64,000 bases of DNA from Clostridiales bacterium (GTDB lineage Bacteria; Bacillota; Clostridia; Lachnospirales; Lachnospiraceae): NCBI GenBank assembly GCA_012520655.1, contig JAAYNW010000033.1:58521-122520 (forward strand). Direction: 5' to 3'. The notes under the pieces are model-generated. The model saw nothing but the letters and a program-made list of their open reading frames with translations, was not told where the DNA came from and did not search any database. Below, piece after piece: positions 19,379-29,632 of this stretch; position 1 is the stretch's first letter; every line of letters begins with the position of its first letter. Made by a program: the position numbers and the translations under genes.

Positions 19379-21691
19379 TTATATTATTTTTACCGCAGAC
19401 GCAATCAACTGCATCTTGCCATGAAGCTCAATCATGCCAAAGTCCGCAGGAAGCACAAAATGGTCACCTTTCTTTATAAACTGGCCGTTAATAAGACCAT
19501 CCCCTTCGATAACGCTCATATTCATAAAGGGGTAATCCTGACTTAAAGTAAAATCCTTCGCTACCTCCAGCTTCCAAACCGTATAATATGCGTTGGACAC
19601 AAGGATATTCATGGAATTCGCATTAAGATCCATCGTGTTTTCCATATTTCTTTCTGCATCACCCGAAGGAACGGTAATAACATCCATACTTTTATCCAGA
19701 TGAAGTTTTCTCGGCTTACCGTTTACCAACCTTCCATAATCATAAAGTCGGTAGGTAATGTCGCTGCTCTGCTGCGTCTCCAGTATCATTAGACCGCCTT
19801 TTATCGCATGGACAGTTCCCGGATCAATCTGAATGAAATCGCCTTTGCGCACCGGAACTTCACGTATGAGCTTCTCCCATTCACCCTTTTCGATCATTTC
19901 CGCCATCTGTTCCTTAGTCTCAGCATTATGTCCTATGACCAGACCGGAGTCTTCATCACAGTCTATCACATACCAGCATTCCGTCTTTCCGAGGCTACCG
20001 CCCTCGTGCATACCTGCGTAAGCATCGTCCGGATGAACCTGAATGCTCAAATCCTGCCTTGCATCTATCATCTTCACTAAAAGGGGAAAATTCTCAGCAT
20101 TATAGTTTCCAAATAGTCCGGGAAGCTTTTTCCATAGCTCGGAAAGCTTTCGCCCTTTATAAAAGCCCTCCCTCACTTCACAATCTCCATGCGGATGGGC
20201 GCTGATTCCCCAGCACTCCCCTACATTGGGGGACGGAATGTCATATTCAAACTCGGTCTTTAAGCGTTCGCCTCCCCAGACCATCTTTTTAAAAATAGGA
20301 TTCAAAAATAATATCTGTCTCATCAGCTTATTGATACTGAGTTCCTTTCCATTTGTCTCCATGATCTTCTGATACCAGAAAGCTGAGTCCTTTACCGTCC
20401 GTTTCTGCGTCTCGAAGTCCACATGGACAATTCCAAAACGTTCGGTGTATCCTTTATCCCATTCAAAATTATCGAGAAATGTCCAGAGGAAATACCCCCG
20501 TACATCTGCACCATCGTCATTCGCCTTTTGAAGTGCGGATAAATACATATCCAGAAAATAGATTCTGTTCGGATCATGCACCCTGCCGTCCAGAGAAACC
20601 ACATCATGACAAGACATGCCATTTTCCGTAATATATATCGGATGTCCATATCTTTCAGACAGAAATCTTATTCCCCAGTAAAAAGCTTCGGGCGTTATAG
20701 GCCAGCCTGCAGCAGTTTTCGCATAGCCCGGTTTTCTGTTCTCGAATACCGGCTCCCCGTCTTCTCCTGCGCTTACCATATATCCATTATATATGTTTTG
20801 TCCCATAAAATCCAGAGGCTGCGATATTAATTTCATATCCTCTGCCGTAATCTGCGGCAAATACTCTTTGTATTTCCTTAATCCCTCTTCCGGATAGTGC
20901 CCCAAGAATACCGGATCGGAAAACCATGCTACATTCCACGTCCACCTTTCGATTGGATTATAAAAACCGAACAGCACTTTTTTGGCCGCTTCGATATCCT
21001 CCTTGCTGTCGGATGCAGGGTAAGCCATTCCGCAGGTGGGGGCATACCCTATTTTTATAGGACGTCCGGCATATTTACGCAGATTAAGCACCGCTCTGCC
21101 ATGCGCCTTAAGAACATTATGTGCCATTTGAAAAACATCTTTAACCGGCAGTTTTAAGCCCGGCGCATGTTCTCCCGTCAGGTTTCCCAGCCCAACAAAG
21201 CATTGCGGTTCGTTCAGGGTAATAAAATGCTCACACAAATCCGTAAAATTTTCTGCTACAACTTTGGCATATTCCGCAAACCAATCAACGCTTTCTTCAT
21301 TCAGCCACCCTCCCCTGTTCTGCAGAGCTTGCGAGAACTCCCAATGATATAAAGTAATATAAGGCTCTATCCCGTTCTTTTTCATCTCCAGAATCATATC
21401 CCTATATAAGGCAATAGCTTTTTCGTTGACCTCTCCCGTACCCTTCGGTATGATTCGCGCCCAATTCAGGGAAAAACGGCATGCCTTTACTCCCATAAGG
21501 CGCATAAGCGCATAGTCTTGTTTATATCTGTGAATATGATCACAGGCCGTTTCGGCATTCTGCCCGTCTGCAATTTTCCCCGCCTTTGCAAATGTATCCC
21601 ATATGGTTTCTCCGCATCCGTCTTCCCCAGCTCTTCCTTCTATTTGATATGCGCTGCTGGCAACGCCCCAAACAAAATCATCACGAAACAT
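19379..21691 (-). CDS. GH1 beta-glycosidase fused to mannose-6-phosphate isomerase
   Basis: 770 aa. Residues 1 to about 448 are a complete GH1: acid/base Glu161 in TLNEPQ, nucleophile Glu356 in YITENG, and NFEWDKGYTERFG (Glu410-Trp411), the pair that binds an unphosphorylated sugar, so this is not a 6-phospho-glycosidase. Residues 457-770 are a complete class I (cupin) phosphomannose isomerase starting MRQILFLNPIFKKMVWGG. Its zinc ligands lie in QVHPDD (551-556), KTECWY and PGTVHAI. Only about eight residues link them. The fusion joins removal of a beta-linked sugar (probably glucose or mannose) to the last step of mannose catabolism (Man-6-P to Fru-6-P). It is the last gene of the mannan operon. 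A lost stop by sequencing error is the main alternative. Confidence 0.88.
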   Translation of the reverse strand: MFRDDFVWGVASSAYQIEGRAGEDGCGETIWDTFAKAGKIADGQNAETACDHIHRYKQDYALMRLMGVKACRFSLNWARIIPKGTGEVNEKAIALYRDMILEMKKNGIEPYITLYHWEFSQALQNRGGWLNEESVDWFAEYAKVVAENFTDLCEHFITLNEPQCFVGLGNLTGEHAPGLKLPVKDVFQMAHNVLKAHGRAVLNLRKYAGRPIKIGYAPTCGMAYPASDSKEDIEAAKKVLFGFYNPIERWTWNVAWFSDPVFLGHYPEEGLRKYKEYLPQITAEDMKLISQPLDFMGQNIYNGYMVSAGEDGEPVFENRKPGYAKTAAGWPITPEAFYWGIRFLSERYGHPIYITENGMSCHDVVSLDGRVHDPNRIYFLDMYLSALQKANDDGADVRGYFLWTFLDNFEWDKGYTERFGIVHVDFETQKRTVKDSAFWYQKIMETNGKELSINKLMRQILFLNPIFKKMVWGGERLKTEFEYDIPSPNVGECWGISAHPHGDCEVREGFYKGRKLSELWKKLPGLFGNYNAENFPLLVKMIDARQDLSIQVHPDDAYAGMHEGGSLGKTECWYVIDCDEDSGLVIGHNAETKEQMAEMIEKGEWEKLIREVPVRKGDFIQIDPGTVHAIKGGLMILETQQSSDITYRLYDYGRLVNGKPRKLHLDKSMDVITVPSGDAERNMENTMDLNANSMNILVSNAYYTVWKLEVAKDFTLSQDYPFMNMSVIEGDGLINGQFIKKGDHFVLPADFGMIELHGKMQLIASAVKII

Positions 21692-21746
21692 ATCTGACCC
21701 TCCGTTTTGTCCTGTTGCTCGTAAATTTCACGGATGGTCAATATCA

Positions 21747-23978
21747 CTACACGATAAATCTTTCGATAGACCGATCTAACGCATCCGCTTCTTTCTTCAA
21801 TAATTCAACGTCTTTTGCCAAATCGGAAACAATCTTAACCTGATCATCTAAAGTAGTGGTAACTTCTTCGGTAGCCACCGCCGACTGTTCAGAAACCACA
21901 GAAATGCTATGGATGGACTTTTGTACCTGATCCTTTTCCACATGAATCTCCTGCATGCTGTCCGCAATGCTCCTAAGACCACTCACAAGATTCTCTACGC
22001 AGCTGTTTATCTCCCCGAACACCTGTATAGTCTCTTCTAAGGATGCCGTCTGTGCGAAAACGATCGTCTCAGCCTCCTTGGCCGATTTCGTCGTTCTTCT
22101 TGTCGTCTCACCAATGTTCTCCACAATATCCTTGATGCTCTTGCCTGCCTGCATGGACTCATCCGCAAGCTTACGGATCTCTTCCGCCACAACCGCAAAG
22201 CCTCGGCCGTTCTCTCCCGCTCTCGCCGCTTCGATGGAAGCGTTCAGAGACAGGAGATTAGTCTGTCTTGCAATGTTGTTAATCGTATCGATAAATCCTT
22301 CGATTTGTGCGGAGCGTTCCTCCACATCATTGATATTGTCCACAAGCACCTTGGTTATAGCTGCTGTGGTCTCCGATTTCTCGTTCAGTTCATGGACAAT
22401 AACCCGTCCCTGCTCTACTACGGCAGTGGCCCTGTCTACGGTGTTTGCCATTTCTCTTGCACCTTCGCACACGCCGTCTATCTTTACCGCAAAATCCACC
22501 ATCTTTTGGTTGCTGCTGTCCGCTTCCTTGGCCTGAGTCTGCGCTCCTGCCGCCACTTCGTCTACCGCCACCGAAATTTCCTTAATAGACGTATGTATAG
22601 TCTCAGACTTCACCGAAACCTCATCCGCCATTTCCTTTACTTTGTTTCCGAATATCCGCATATCTTTCATGAGTGTCCGCATGCTTTCCAGCATATCGTT
22701 CAGTCCTTTGGCAAGAAGGCTGAATTCATCTTTGCGGTTTATATTGAATTCCTGTGTCAGGTCCCCCCCTGCCACTTCATTTAATCCTTTTGTAATTACT
22801 TTTACAGACTTACTCATGCCTGCCGCAATCCTGCCTCCGATAATAAAAGCTATTATGCATGCAAGCAGTACCATGAAAATGCATATGTTACGGATAGACT
22901 TGACTTCCTTTACAATGTTATCCTGAGGTATTAACCCGCATAGCATAATACCCGTATTGCCTACCGGCGCATATACATACAAATAGGTATCTCCGTTGTA
23001 TTTCACATAGCTGCCGGCAGCTTTTTTTGCACCTATGCTTTTGGCATAAAAATCTTTATCCGCAAATACGGAATCCATACCTTCCGGCAAAAAAGCTTCC
23101 GTACTCCCCTCTTCCTGCTGCAGGCGCACGATCTCCCTGCCATCCGGAGAAATCAGTGCCTTTATACTGTTCTCTCCGAAATCCATCTCATTAAGCATCT
23201 CTTCTATAGTCTCCGTGGTAATATCCAACACAAGATATGTATTTGCCTTTAAGAATTTCTGGAAAAATACCAGTCCGTACCGATCCTCAGAGATAGCTAA
23301 CCGCTGATCCAAGAAGGAATGGTATCCGAACCATCCATTCTTAAACGTCGCATTTTCTGCAAAATATCGGCCTTCGGAAGACTCCATGAAGCCTTCATAA
23401 ACATCATCTCCCAAACTTCCCGATATGGAGGTAAGATAGGTCCCATTCTCCGGAATAACGGAGTAACTGTACATATATTGCACACTGGCTTTCATCTGAA
23501 GAAGATCCTTCTTCGCATCACGCCAATATTGCATTGCTTTGCTGTCATTCTGCTTGTAATATACTTCGTAGTACGCGGACAGATCATCTCCGACGACCAT
23601 TTCCAGCGCCTTTGAAGAGACGTTGCTCGTCAATAAATTACAGTACATGCTCATAGCCGATATCGTACTGACGGATGTATTCTCTACCTTTTCCTTTATA
23701 ACGCTTGAAGCTGTTTTATAAGATACAAACCCTAATATGACAATCAATACAATAGGAACTAAAAATGCTCTGATTAAAGTTCCCATGATGCTCTTATCCT
23801 TCAATGAGCCGACTGTATTTTTAATTTTTGCACCTATCGATGGTGTTGTTTCCTTTAAACTTTTCGCATATTTTCGAAAATCATGTTTTCGTAGATTATT
23901 ATTTGGTATAACCAGCTTCTTCTGTTCCTTTTTTTCTTCTCCTTTTGACTTTCCCATTGTTCTTTTCCCTGTCCCCAT
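21747..23978 (-). CDS. Methyl-accepting chemotaxis protein with dCache-like sensor
   Basis: 743 aa. An unusually long basic cytoplasmic N terminus (about 1-65) precedes TM1 (about 70-88). An extracellular sensor of about 270 residues with dCache-like features ([33 protein letters not shown]), TM2 (about 364-383) and a HAMP domain follow. The signalling helix bundle contains the hairpin-tip signature [35 protein letters not shown]. It relays attractant or repellent binding to CheA/CheW, none of which are in this window. It sits inside the mannan operon, 10 bases after the CE17-like esterase and upstream of GH1-ManA, with AGGAGG before the ATG. A role in sensing mannan-derived sugars or their binding protein is inference. 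Confidence 0.9.
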   Translation of the reverse strand: MGTGKRTMGKSKGEEKKEQKKLVIPNNNLRKHDFRKYAKSLKETTPSIGAKIKNTVGSLKDKSIMGTLIRAFLVPIVLIVILGFVSYKTASSVIKEKVENTSVSTISAMSMYCNLLTSNVSSKALEMVVGDDLSAYYEVYYKQNDSKAMQYWRDAKKDLLQMKASVQYMYSYSVIPENGTYLTSISGSLGDDVYEGFMESSEGRYFAENATFKNGWFGYHSFLDQRLAISEDRYGLVFFQKFLKANTYLVLDITTETIEEMLNEMDFGENSIKALISPDGREIVRLQQEEGSTEAFLPEGMDSVFADKDFYAKSIGAKKAAGSYVKYNGDTYLYVYAPVGNTGIMLCGLIPQDNIVKEVKSIRNICIFMVLLACIIAFIIGGRIAAGMSKSVKVITKGLNEVAGGDLTQEFNINRKDEFSLLAKGLNDMLESMRTLMKDMRIFGNKVKEMADEVSVKSETIHTSIKEISVAVDEVAAGAQTQAKEADSSNQKMVDFAVKIDGVCEGAREMANTVDRATAVVEQGRVIVHELNEKSETTAAITKVLVDNINDVEERSAQIEGFIDTINNIARQTNLLSLNASIEAARAGENGRGFAVVAEEIRKLADESMQAGKSIKDIVENIGETTRRTTKSAKEAETIVFAQTASLEETIQVFGEINSCVENLVSGLRSIADSMQEIHVEKDQVQKSIHSISVVSEQSAVATEEVTTTLDDQVKIVSDLAKDVELLKKEADALDRSIERFIV

Positions 23979-23987
23979 GACATCCTC

Positions 23988-25115
23988 CTATCGTGAACCA
24001 ATCACTGATACAAGGTAAAACGGAACCGCTGGCTTATCGCTAATCTCTACAACAGTAATCTCTACCGTATGCACCTTATCTTCCAGGTCTTCCGCAACCG
24101 TATCAATGTATAGGCAATCGCCCCAGTCCTCGTCGAAATTTCCGTCAAGAAGAATAGATAACTCTTCTTTTCCGTCTATTACGGCACGAGCTACCGGAGC
24201 CGGCTTACATATAGATTTCCGATATTGAATGGCAACTCCCGTACCTTCAATTTCAAACATTATTCTATCATTAATACTGTTTGCAGTCCAACCTTTTTGA
24301 AAAATAGATGGGTTTTTTTCGTATTTTTTCGTATCTTTTTTAAACCCGCAGCATTTTGGAACGCAATTATCATTTCTGTATCGCAAAGAATGTTCATACC
24401 TGTTTGCAGTTATCGGCTCCGGAACCCTTCCGTTACCGAACAATACCTCTACTTCGCTGCACTCCGTATATACCTCCTCCAAAAACTCTATGACGGTTTG
24501 GGCAACGAGCTCATGCCCTGCATCGTTCGGATGCAGATCATCCGGCGTAATGCTCTGCACCGGTATCTCTCCCGAAATGACTTTTGATAATATTGCTTCC
24601 TTCATGCTAATACAAGGAAGCCCATAAGCCTTGCCGATCTTAGCATGCTCTTCCTGTGCATTCATTCCGTTGTCGTAACGAACATTATGGAGCAGCAATA
24701 TGGCCGGACGATTACCATTGCGGTAAATATTGCGCACAAGGCCTTCATAGGTTTCCGCAAAGTGCCCGTTGTTCTCGTCGTTTACACTGAATTCCACAAT
24801 TACGAAGTCAGGCTCATACTTAAGCAGATCTTCTTGCACTCTCACCACTCCGAATTGAGAGGTGGTTCCTCCGATTCCTGCATTTATGTATGCAAATTCC
24901 GACTTCGGAAACTTTTCCCTCCACCACTTATATATAAGATATGCATAACAAGTGTCTGAGGACGAGGATAGCGAGCCTTGTGTTATTGAACCTCCGATAA
25001 ATCCGATTACAATCTTTTCTCCAGCCTCCGCCTTCTTCATCTTTCCTTTCAGCCTGTTTAAGTTCCCTCTGTTTATCACACCTCCATTTACACAGATACC
25101 TTCACTCTCATTCAT
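23988..25115 (-). CDS. SGNH acetylesterase, CE17-like (mannan 2-O-acetylesterase)
   Basis: 375 aa. SGNH-hydrolase blocks: IGFIGGSITQGS (nucleophile Ser), INAGIGGTTSQFG, VEFSVNDENNGHF, and DDLHPNDAGHELVA (Asp/His). A second domain of about 140 residues follows (about 235-375) with beta-sandwich character, like the CBM35 module of Roseburia CE17. No signal peptide, so it is cytoplasmic. In Roseburia the CE17 enzyme removes axial 2-O-acetyl groups from mannosyl units, and a CE2 enzyme handles the other positions. The same pairing is seen here. The start is the ATG at 25115, overlapping the CE2 stop as ATGA, with AGGAGG 10 bases upstream; the longer frame to 25136 lacks support. Assignment to CE17 is by recall of the family, not a search. 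Confidence 0.78.
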   Translation of the reverse strand: MNESEGICVNGGVINRGNLNRLKGKMKKAEAGEKIVIGFIGGSITQGSLSSSSDTCYAYLIYKWWREKFPKSEFAYINAGIGGTTSQFGVVRVQEDLLKYEPDFVIVEFSVNDENNGHFAETYEGLVRNIYRNGNRPAILLLHNVRYDNGMNAQEEHAKIGKAYGLPCISMKEAILSKVISGEIPVQSITPDDLHPNDAGHELVAQTVIEFLEEVYTECSEVEVLFGNGRVPEPITANRYEHSLRYRNDNCVPKCCGFKKDTKKYEKNPSIFQKGWTANSINDRIMFEIEGTGVAIQYRKSICKPAPVARAVIDGKEELSILLDGNFDEDWGDCLYIDTVAEDLEDKVHTVEITVVEISDKPAVPFYLVSVIGSR

Positions 25116-26173
25116 CCACCATATTCCTCCTTCCATACATTTTCACCAAGAGACTCTATAAACGCCGTCAATTCTTCTGACATCCTTTCGGCCTCCGGAA
25201 TTCGGATATGCCCGGGCGTACCGCATCCATTGTCCGCATATCGGAAATGATATATGTTCGGATCTTCCAGTTCTCTACATACGTGCTCAATGGAACGGTC
25301 CCAATTTTGATGATGGTATAAAATAGTAGTCTTCAGTATAATTACCGCCTTCGGGTATATTCTTCTTAAATTTTCCACAAACATCTTATATCGTTTACGC
25401 CAATATACACTTTTTTCGCTGTCGTAATCCTCCGCCATATAATCGAACGGGTGGTTGTCATTTTGCCCGATTGCCACCAAGACGAGATGAGGCCGGTATT
25501 TTGTGAAATCCCAACAATTTACAGATCCCAGCTCCGGATTGTATTGCAGTTTGTCATATATTTGTTCCATTCCTATATAATCAGGTTCCATAAACCATCC
25601 CGTACCGTTAAGAAGGGCAACCCCTCCCTGCGCGATGTCATGTATCCGGGCGTTCAACTTGCGCGCAGTCATCCATGCATAGGAGTAATAACTGTTAGAG
25701 TATTCTCCATTATGTACAGGGTCTTCTTTTCCTTCATAATCCACTGCTTCCGAAACCTCTCCGGCCGAAACGCTGTCTCCGTATACTTCTATTTTCCGCA
25801 TCGGCAACGGTTGCGAAGCTCGTATAAGAGAATTGTTCTCCACCTCTAATCCATAGAACTTAAATGTGTGGCAAGCATCCTGCCTTTTAAAAATAAGAAC
25901 ATCATGAAGCTTATCTTCCAAATTTTCCGCCAGCGTAAGTACTGCTCTTTCCTCATTCTCCGGAAGTTGCATTTTTCCCTGCCTGCCATCTATGATAAAA
26001 CCCAGCCAATTTTCCCAGTACGCCCTTTTGTTGCTCACCAGGATACGTATGAAGCTGCCGCTTACTCTCACACGGATACTGCTGCAGGGATATATAAATA
26101 CAGGTGCCTCCTTATCTTCATAATCAATTCTTCCGCTATATGTCAGTTTCTCATCATCCGCCCTTAGAATCAT
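25112..26173 (-). CDS. Carbohydrate esterase family 2-like acetylesterase
   Basis: 353 aa. It has the two-domain CE2 architecture: an N-terminal jelly-roll (about 1-130) and a C-terminal SGNH domain with VYGDSVSAGEVSE (nucleophile Ser), a Gly block (DIAQGGVALL), VAIGQNDNHPFDY and a late GTPGHIRIPEAERM (catalytic His). CE2 enzymes deacetylate xylo-, gluco- and manno-configured oligosaccharides. No export signal, so it would act on imported oligosaccharides. It is translationally coupled to the CE17-like gene (ATGA overlap) and 37 bases after the GH130 gene. Confidence 0.82.
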   Translation of the reverse strand: MILRADDEKLTYSGRIDYEDKEAPVFIYPCSSIRVRVSGSFIRILVSNKRAYWENWLGFIIDGRQGKMQLPENEERAVLTLAENLEDKLHDVLIFKRQDACHTFKFYGLEVENNSLIRASQPLPMRKIEVYGDSVSAGEVSEAVDYEGKEDPVHNGEYSNSYYSYAWMTARKLNARIHDIAQGGVALLNGTGWFMEPDYIGMEQIYDKLQYNPELGSVNCWDFTKYRPHLVLVAIGQNDNHPFDYMAEDYDSEKSVYWRKRYKMFVENLRRIYPKAVIILKTTILYHHQNWDRSIEHVCRELEDPNIYHFRYADNGCGTPGHIRIPEAERMSEELTAFIESLGENVWKEEYGG

Positions 26174-26210
26174 ATGCTACCGTCCTTTTTTCTCAACGCT
26201 ATCCTTTTTC

Positions 26211-27233
26211 TCAACGTTTCCCTATCTCCGTATCCGATACGGTAACCGAGCTGTGCTCCTTGATATAGGCTACCACATCCTCCAATTGGGTAAATGCAAG
26301 TCCTACATAGCTGTCCGCAGCGCCGTAATAAATAGCAATTTTTCCGCTATCCGAGTCATGAATTGTCGCACAGGGGAAGCATACATTAGGGACAAATCCT
26401 CTCTCTTCATACCATTCTTCGGGCGTGAGAAGGAAATTAGCGCATCTATATTTCACGATTGAAGGATTGTCAATATCCAGAATTGCCCCACCGATGGAAT
26501 AAACATATCCGTTGCACGTACCGCTTACTCCATGATAGAACAAAAGCCACCCTTCCGTCGTCTCAATAGGCGCCGCACCGCCTCCTATCTTCAACGATTC
26601 CCACCATTCATTTCCTTTTCCCATAACATGACGATGCTTTCCCCAATATACCATGTCGGGGCTTTCGCTTATGAAAATATCGCCGAACGGCGTGTGCCCG
26701 CTGTCGCTGGGACGGCTCAGCATCATAAAATTACCGTTAATTCTTCTCGGAAATAATACCGCATTTCTATTAAAGGGAAGAAAGGGATTCTCTATTCTCA
26801 CAAAGGTCTTGAAATCCTTTGTCTTCGCCATGCCGATTGCTGCACCGTAAAAATCCTGACACCATATGATATAGTAAGCATCCTCCACCTTCACAAGACG
26901 CGGATCATAGGCATATACCGACATAAACGGTTTGCCTTCCTCATCTACAAAAGAGATTTTCTCCTCTTCAATGTCCCAATGAATGGCATCCTTGCTCCTC
27001 CCCATATAAATATAGGGAATGCCGTTCACCTGTTCTCCGCGGAACACTCCGATAAATTCCTCTCCGTAAGGCATAACCGCACTATTGAAAATTCTCGCAA
27101 CGCCTTTTACAGGATTTCTCCCAATTACAGGATTTTCGCTGTATCTCCAGACCGGTGCATTGCGCAGCCCTTCCGGTCGCTCCTGCCAAGGAACATTTTT
27201 TACCGGCTCGCTTATCATTTTTATTCCACTCAT
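26211..27233 (-). CDS. GH130 beta-1,4-mannooligosaccharide phosphorylase (GH130_2-like)
   Basis: 340 aa five-bladed beta-propeller GH130. NPVIGRNPVKGVARIFNSAV, FRGEQVNG, and SVYAYDPRLVKVEDAYY (catalytic Asp in YDPRL) match the mannooligosaccharide phosphorylases such as Ruminococcus albus RaMP2. It phosphorolyses the non-reducing mannosyl residue of beta-1,4-mannooligosaccharides to give alpha-mannose-1-phosphate. It is about 60 residues shorter at the N terminus than its neighbour at 27281. Cytoplasmic. The GGAGG box is 8 bases from the ATG. Subfamily assignment is from pattern memory. Confidence 0.85.
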   Translation of the reverse strand: MSGIKMISEPVKNVPWQERPEGLRNAPVWRYSENPVIGRNPVKGVARIFNSAVMPYGEEFIGVFRGEQVNGIPYIYMGRSKDAIHWDIEEEKISFVDEEGKPFMSVYAYDPRLVKVEDAYYIIWCQDFYGAAIGMAKTKDFKTFVRIENPFLPFNRNAVLFPRRINGNFMMLSRPSDSGHTPFGDIFISESPDMVYWGKHRHVMGKGNEWWESLKIGGGAAPIETTEGWLLFYHGVSGTCNGYVYSIGGAILDIDNPSIVKYRCANFLLTPEEWYEERGFVPNVCFPCATIHDSDSGKIAIYYGAADSYVGLAFTQLEDVVAYIKEHSSVTVSDTEIGKR

Positions 27234-27280
27234 CTAACAGACCTCCGCTTTTTCATTTTTATCTAATTTATGTAATCAAA

Positions 27281-28456
27281 TTAATCATGCTTTAAGTACC
27301 TTAGGTTCTTTTCTATAAGAGCGCACCTTTGCTTTACGCAGTCCGCAGAGCGCAGCGGGTCTTCAGGGGTATGAAAAACATAATCGATTAGTTTATTAAT
27401 TGTAGTGGTCGCCACATGCAGGCGCGTATCGCTGGACGCGTAATATATGTACACATCCCCGTTCTCCTTTGCAATTGCTCCATTTGTAAAAACCACATTG
27501 GATACATCCCCCGTACGCTCTTCTCTTCTCGGTCCGATCAGCAGTCCGGACGGTTCCGCAATGATTCTGGATGGATCCTCCAAAGCAGTAGCAAACGTAT
27601 AAATCACATACCTGAGCCCCGCCGCCGTATTTCTTACACCATGTGCAATGTGTATCCACCCTTTTTCAGTTTTAATAGGTACAGCCCCGGCGCCATTTTT
27701 CGCTTCTGTAATCGTATGATATTTTCTGAGGCTTACCATTTTCTCGTCTCTGATTACCGCATGGGCGATATCTTCGCATAGTCCGAAGCCGATACCGCCT
27801 CCCGATCCCGTCTCGATAAAATCATCCATCGGGCGTGTATAAAACGCATACTTTCCATTTACAAATTCCGGATGCAGCACTACATTTCTCTGCTGGGGAG
27901 AATTCTCCGTTATTAGATTATCGAATCTCTCCCATGTTTTTAGATCCTTTGTGCGGACGATTCCGGCCGCCGCCACAGCCGCCGACAGGTCATTTACAGA
28001 TTTATCCTTACTTTCCGAGCAGAATATTCCGTAAATATATCCGTCCTCATGTTTTGTCAGCCTCATATCATATACATTGGTTTCCTCCGGATAACGATCG
28101 GGAAGAATCACCGGATAATCCCAAAACCGGAACCCTTCTGTCCCTCTGTCGCTTTCCGCCACTCCAAAAAAGGACTTTCTGTCATCCCCTTCAACGCGCG
28201 CAACAAGGTAATATCTTCCGTTCAGCTCTATAGCTCCCGAATTCATTACCGCGTTGACTCCCAGCCGTTTCATAAAATAAGGATTCGTATCCGCGTCCAG
28301 GTCGTACTGCCAAGTCAGCGGAATATGATCCTTTGTCAGTACCGGATACCGGTACCTGTCATAAATGCCGTTATAAAAGCTTTCATCTATCTCATTCTTT
28401 CGATTTATCAAGGCTTCATACTTTTGAAGCTCTTTAAAATATTTCTCATGTACCAT
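27281..28456 (-). CDS. GH130 4-O-beta-D-mannosyl-D-glucose phosphorylase (GH130_1-like)
   Basis: 391 aa. The longer N terminus ([17 protein letters not shown]), [30 protein letters not shown], and [16 protein letters not shown] (catalytic Asp) fit the mannosyl-glucose phosphorylases. These cleave the product of mannobiose epimerisation into mannose-1-phosphate plus glucose. It lies directly after the AGE-family epimerase, its metabolic partner. The two genes overlap by 11 bases. The start at 28456 has AGGAGG 7 bases upstream, and the frame upstream of it is only the tail of the epimerase region. Confidence 0.87.
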   Translation of the reverse strand: MVHEKYFKELQKYEALINRKNEIDESFYNGIYDRYRYPVLTKDHIPLTWQYDLDADTNPYFMKRLGVNAVMNSGAIELNGRYYLVARVEGDDRKSFFGVAESDRGTEGFRFWDYPVILPDRYPEETNVYDMRLTKHEDGYIYGIFCSESKDKSVNDLSAAVAAAGIVRTKDLKTWERFDNLITENSPQQRNVVLHPEFVNGKYAFYTRPMDDFIETGSGGGIGFGLCEDIAHAVIRDEKMVSLRKYHTITEAKNGAGAVPIKTEKGWIHIAHGVRNTAAGLRYVIYTFATALEDPSRIIAEPSGLLIGPRREERTGDVSNVVFTNGAIAKENGDVYIYYASSDTRLHVATTTINKLIDYVFHTPEDPLRSADCVKQRCALIEKNLRYLKHD

Positions 28457-29621
28457 TTTCCATCCTCCTGATGACTTCAAGGCACATTCTGCCGTTATGG
28501 TACGGACATTTCCACGGCTCTACAATGGGAGCGCCTTCTATTGAATTGCCCTCTTTATCCACTTTCCAATACCACTCGCCGCCGTTCCTCTTATCTGTCA
28601 CATATTCCTTTATGAATTTCCATTCGTTTTCGGCAGCCTGCCTGTATTCTTTTTTCTGCGGGTTATGCTCATAGCCGTTTACAAAGCCTACCACCGCCTC
28701 TGCCTGTACCCACCAAACGCGCGTTTCATCCACAATCCCTTTTTCGCACTCATTAGCGAGAGAGCTGCCGTCAAATGCTGTCTTATAGACTTGTTCTGTC
28801 AGCGATTCGATAATGGGACGCATCAGCTCCTCATATTTTTTATCATTTAATATATCTACCCCTCTGTCTAAAAGCCATGCCGTTTCTATATCGTGTCCGT
28901 AAGAATACAAATCGAGGATAGAATTCATTTCTTCATCGAAAAATACCTCCTGCCTGCATAGCCTGGGATTGAATATTTTATCCGCAAAAGTATCCATAAT
29001 CCAAAACAGTCTGGCTTTTACCTCCTCGCATTTGCTGACACGGTACAGTTCCGTATATGCCTCATATACATGCAGGAGAGTATTCATTGTTTTTTGCGCA
29101 ATAATCCCGTTTTCCGACAACTTCTCATTATCGATTTCCTCAAACCCTCTGTCAAAGCATTCCTTATATCCGAATTCATCCGTACACTTTTCTTCAATAA
29201 GACGAAATATGTCCATCGCCATATCGAGCGCCTCCCTGTCGCCGCTCGCTTCGTAATAGGAAGAAAGCGCATAAACAGCAAACGCCTGGTTATAAGTATG
29301 CTTCTGCGTATCCTCCGGCCGACCATCATGGCCGATGGACCAGTAGACACCTCCGTATTTCCTGTCCACGCAGTACACCTTCATGAACTCAAATCCGTGT
29401 TTCGCGTACTCCAGAAGTTCCTCATCCTTCAGCAGCATATATGAATTGGCAAAAAACCATGTAATACGACTGTTTAAGATGCATCCTTTTACCGCCTTTT
29501 TATCTATCCGCAAATTATAATCCATCCATCCGTAATAACCGCCATTTTCATCATCACGCATCTTCTTCCAGAAAGGAAGGAGAGTTACCGTAAGATGCTC
29601 TCTCATTTCTTGGGCTAGCAT
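28446..29621 (-). CDS. AGE-family sugar 2-epimerase (mannobiose/cellobiose 2-epimerase type)
   Basis: 391 aa (alpha/alpha)6-barrel. It starts [33 protein letters not shown], with repeated aromatic/His motifs ([50 protein letters not shown]) that line the active site of AGE/cellobiose 2-epimerases. Next to two GH130 phosphorylases it almost certainly turns beta-1,4-mannobiose into mannosyl-glucose, as in the Bacteroides/Ruminococcus/Roseburia mannan pathway (established). No signal peptide. Confidence 0.87.
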   Translation of the reverse strand: MLAQEMREHLTVTLLPFWKKMRDDENGGYYGWMDYNLRIDKKAVKGCILNSRITWFFANSYMLLKDEELLEYAKHGFEFMKVYCVDRKYGGVYWSIGHDGRPEDTQKHTYNQAFAVYALSSYYEASGDREALDMAMDIFRLIEEKCTDEFGYKECFDRGFEEIDNEKLSENGIIAQKTMNTLLHVYEAYTELYRVSKCEEVKARLFWIMDTFADKIFNPRLCRQEVFFDEEMNSILDLYSYGHDIETAWLLDRGVDILNDKKYEELMRPIIESLTEQVYKTAFDGSSLANECEKGIVDETRVWWVQAEAVVGFVNGYEHNPQKKEYRQAAENEWKFIKEYVTDKRNGGEWYWKVDKEGNSIEGAPIVEPWKCPYHNGRMCLEVIRRMENGT

Positions 29622-29632
29622 AATCTTCCCTC

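Noticed and set aside
21747..23978. The chemoreceptor as a horizontally inserted stray gene.
   Set aside because: Spacing, ribosome binding site and codon flavour match its neighbours and no mobile-element signs flank it.
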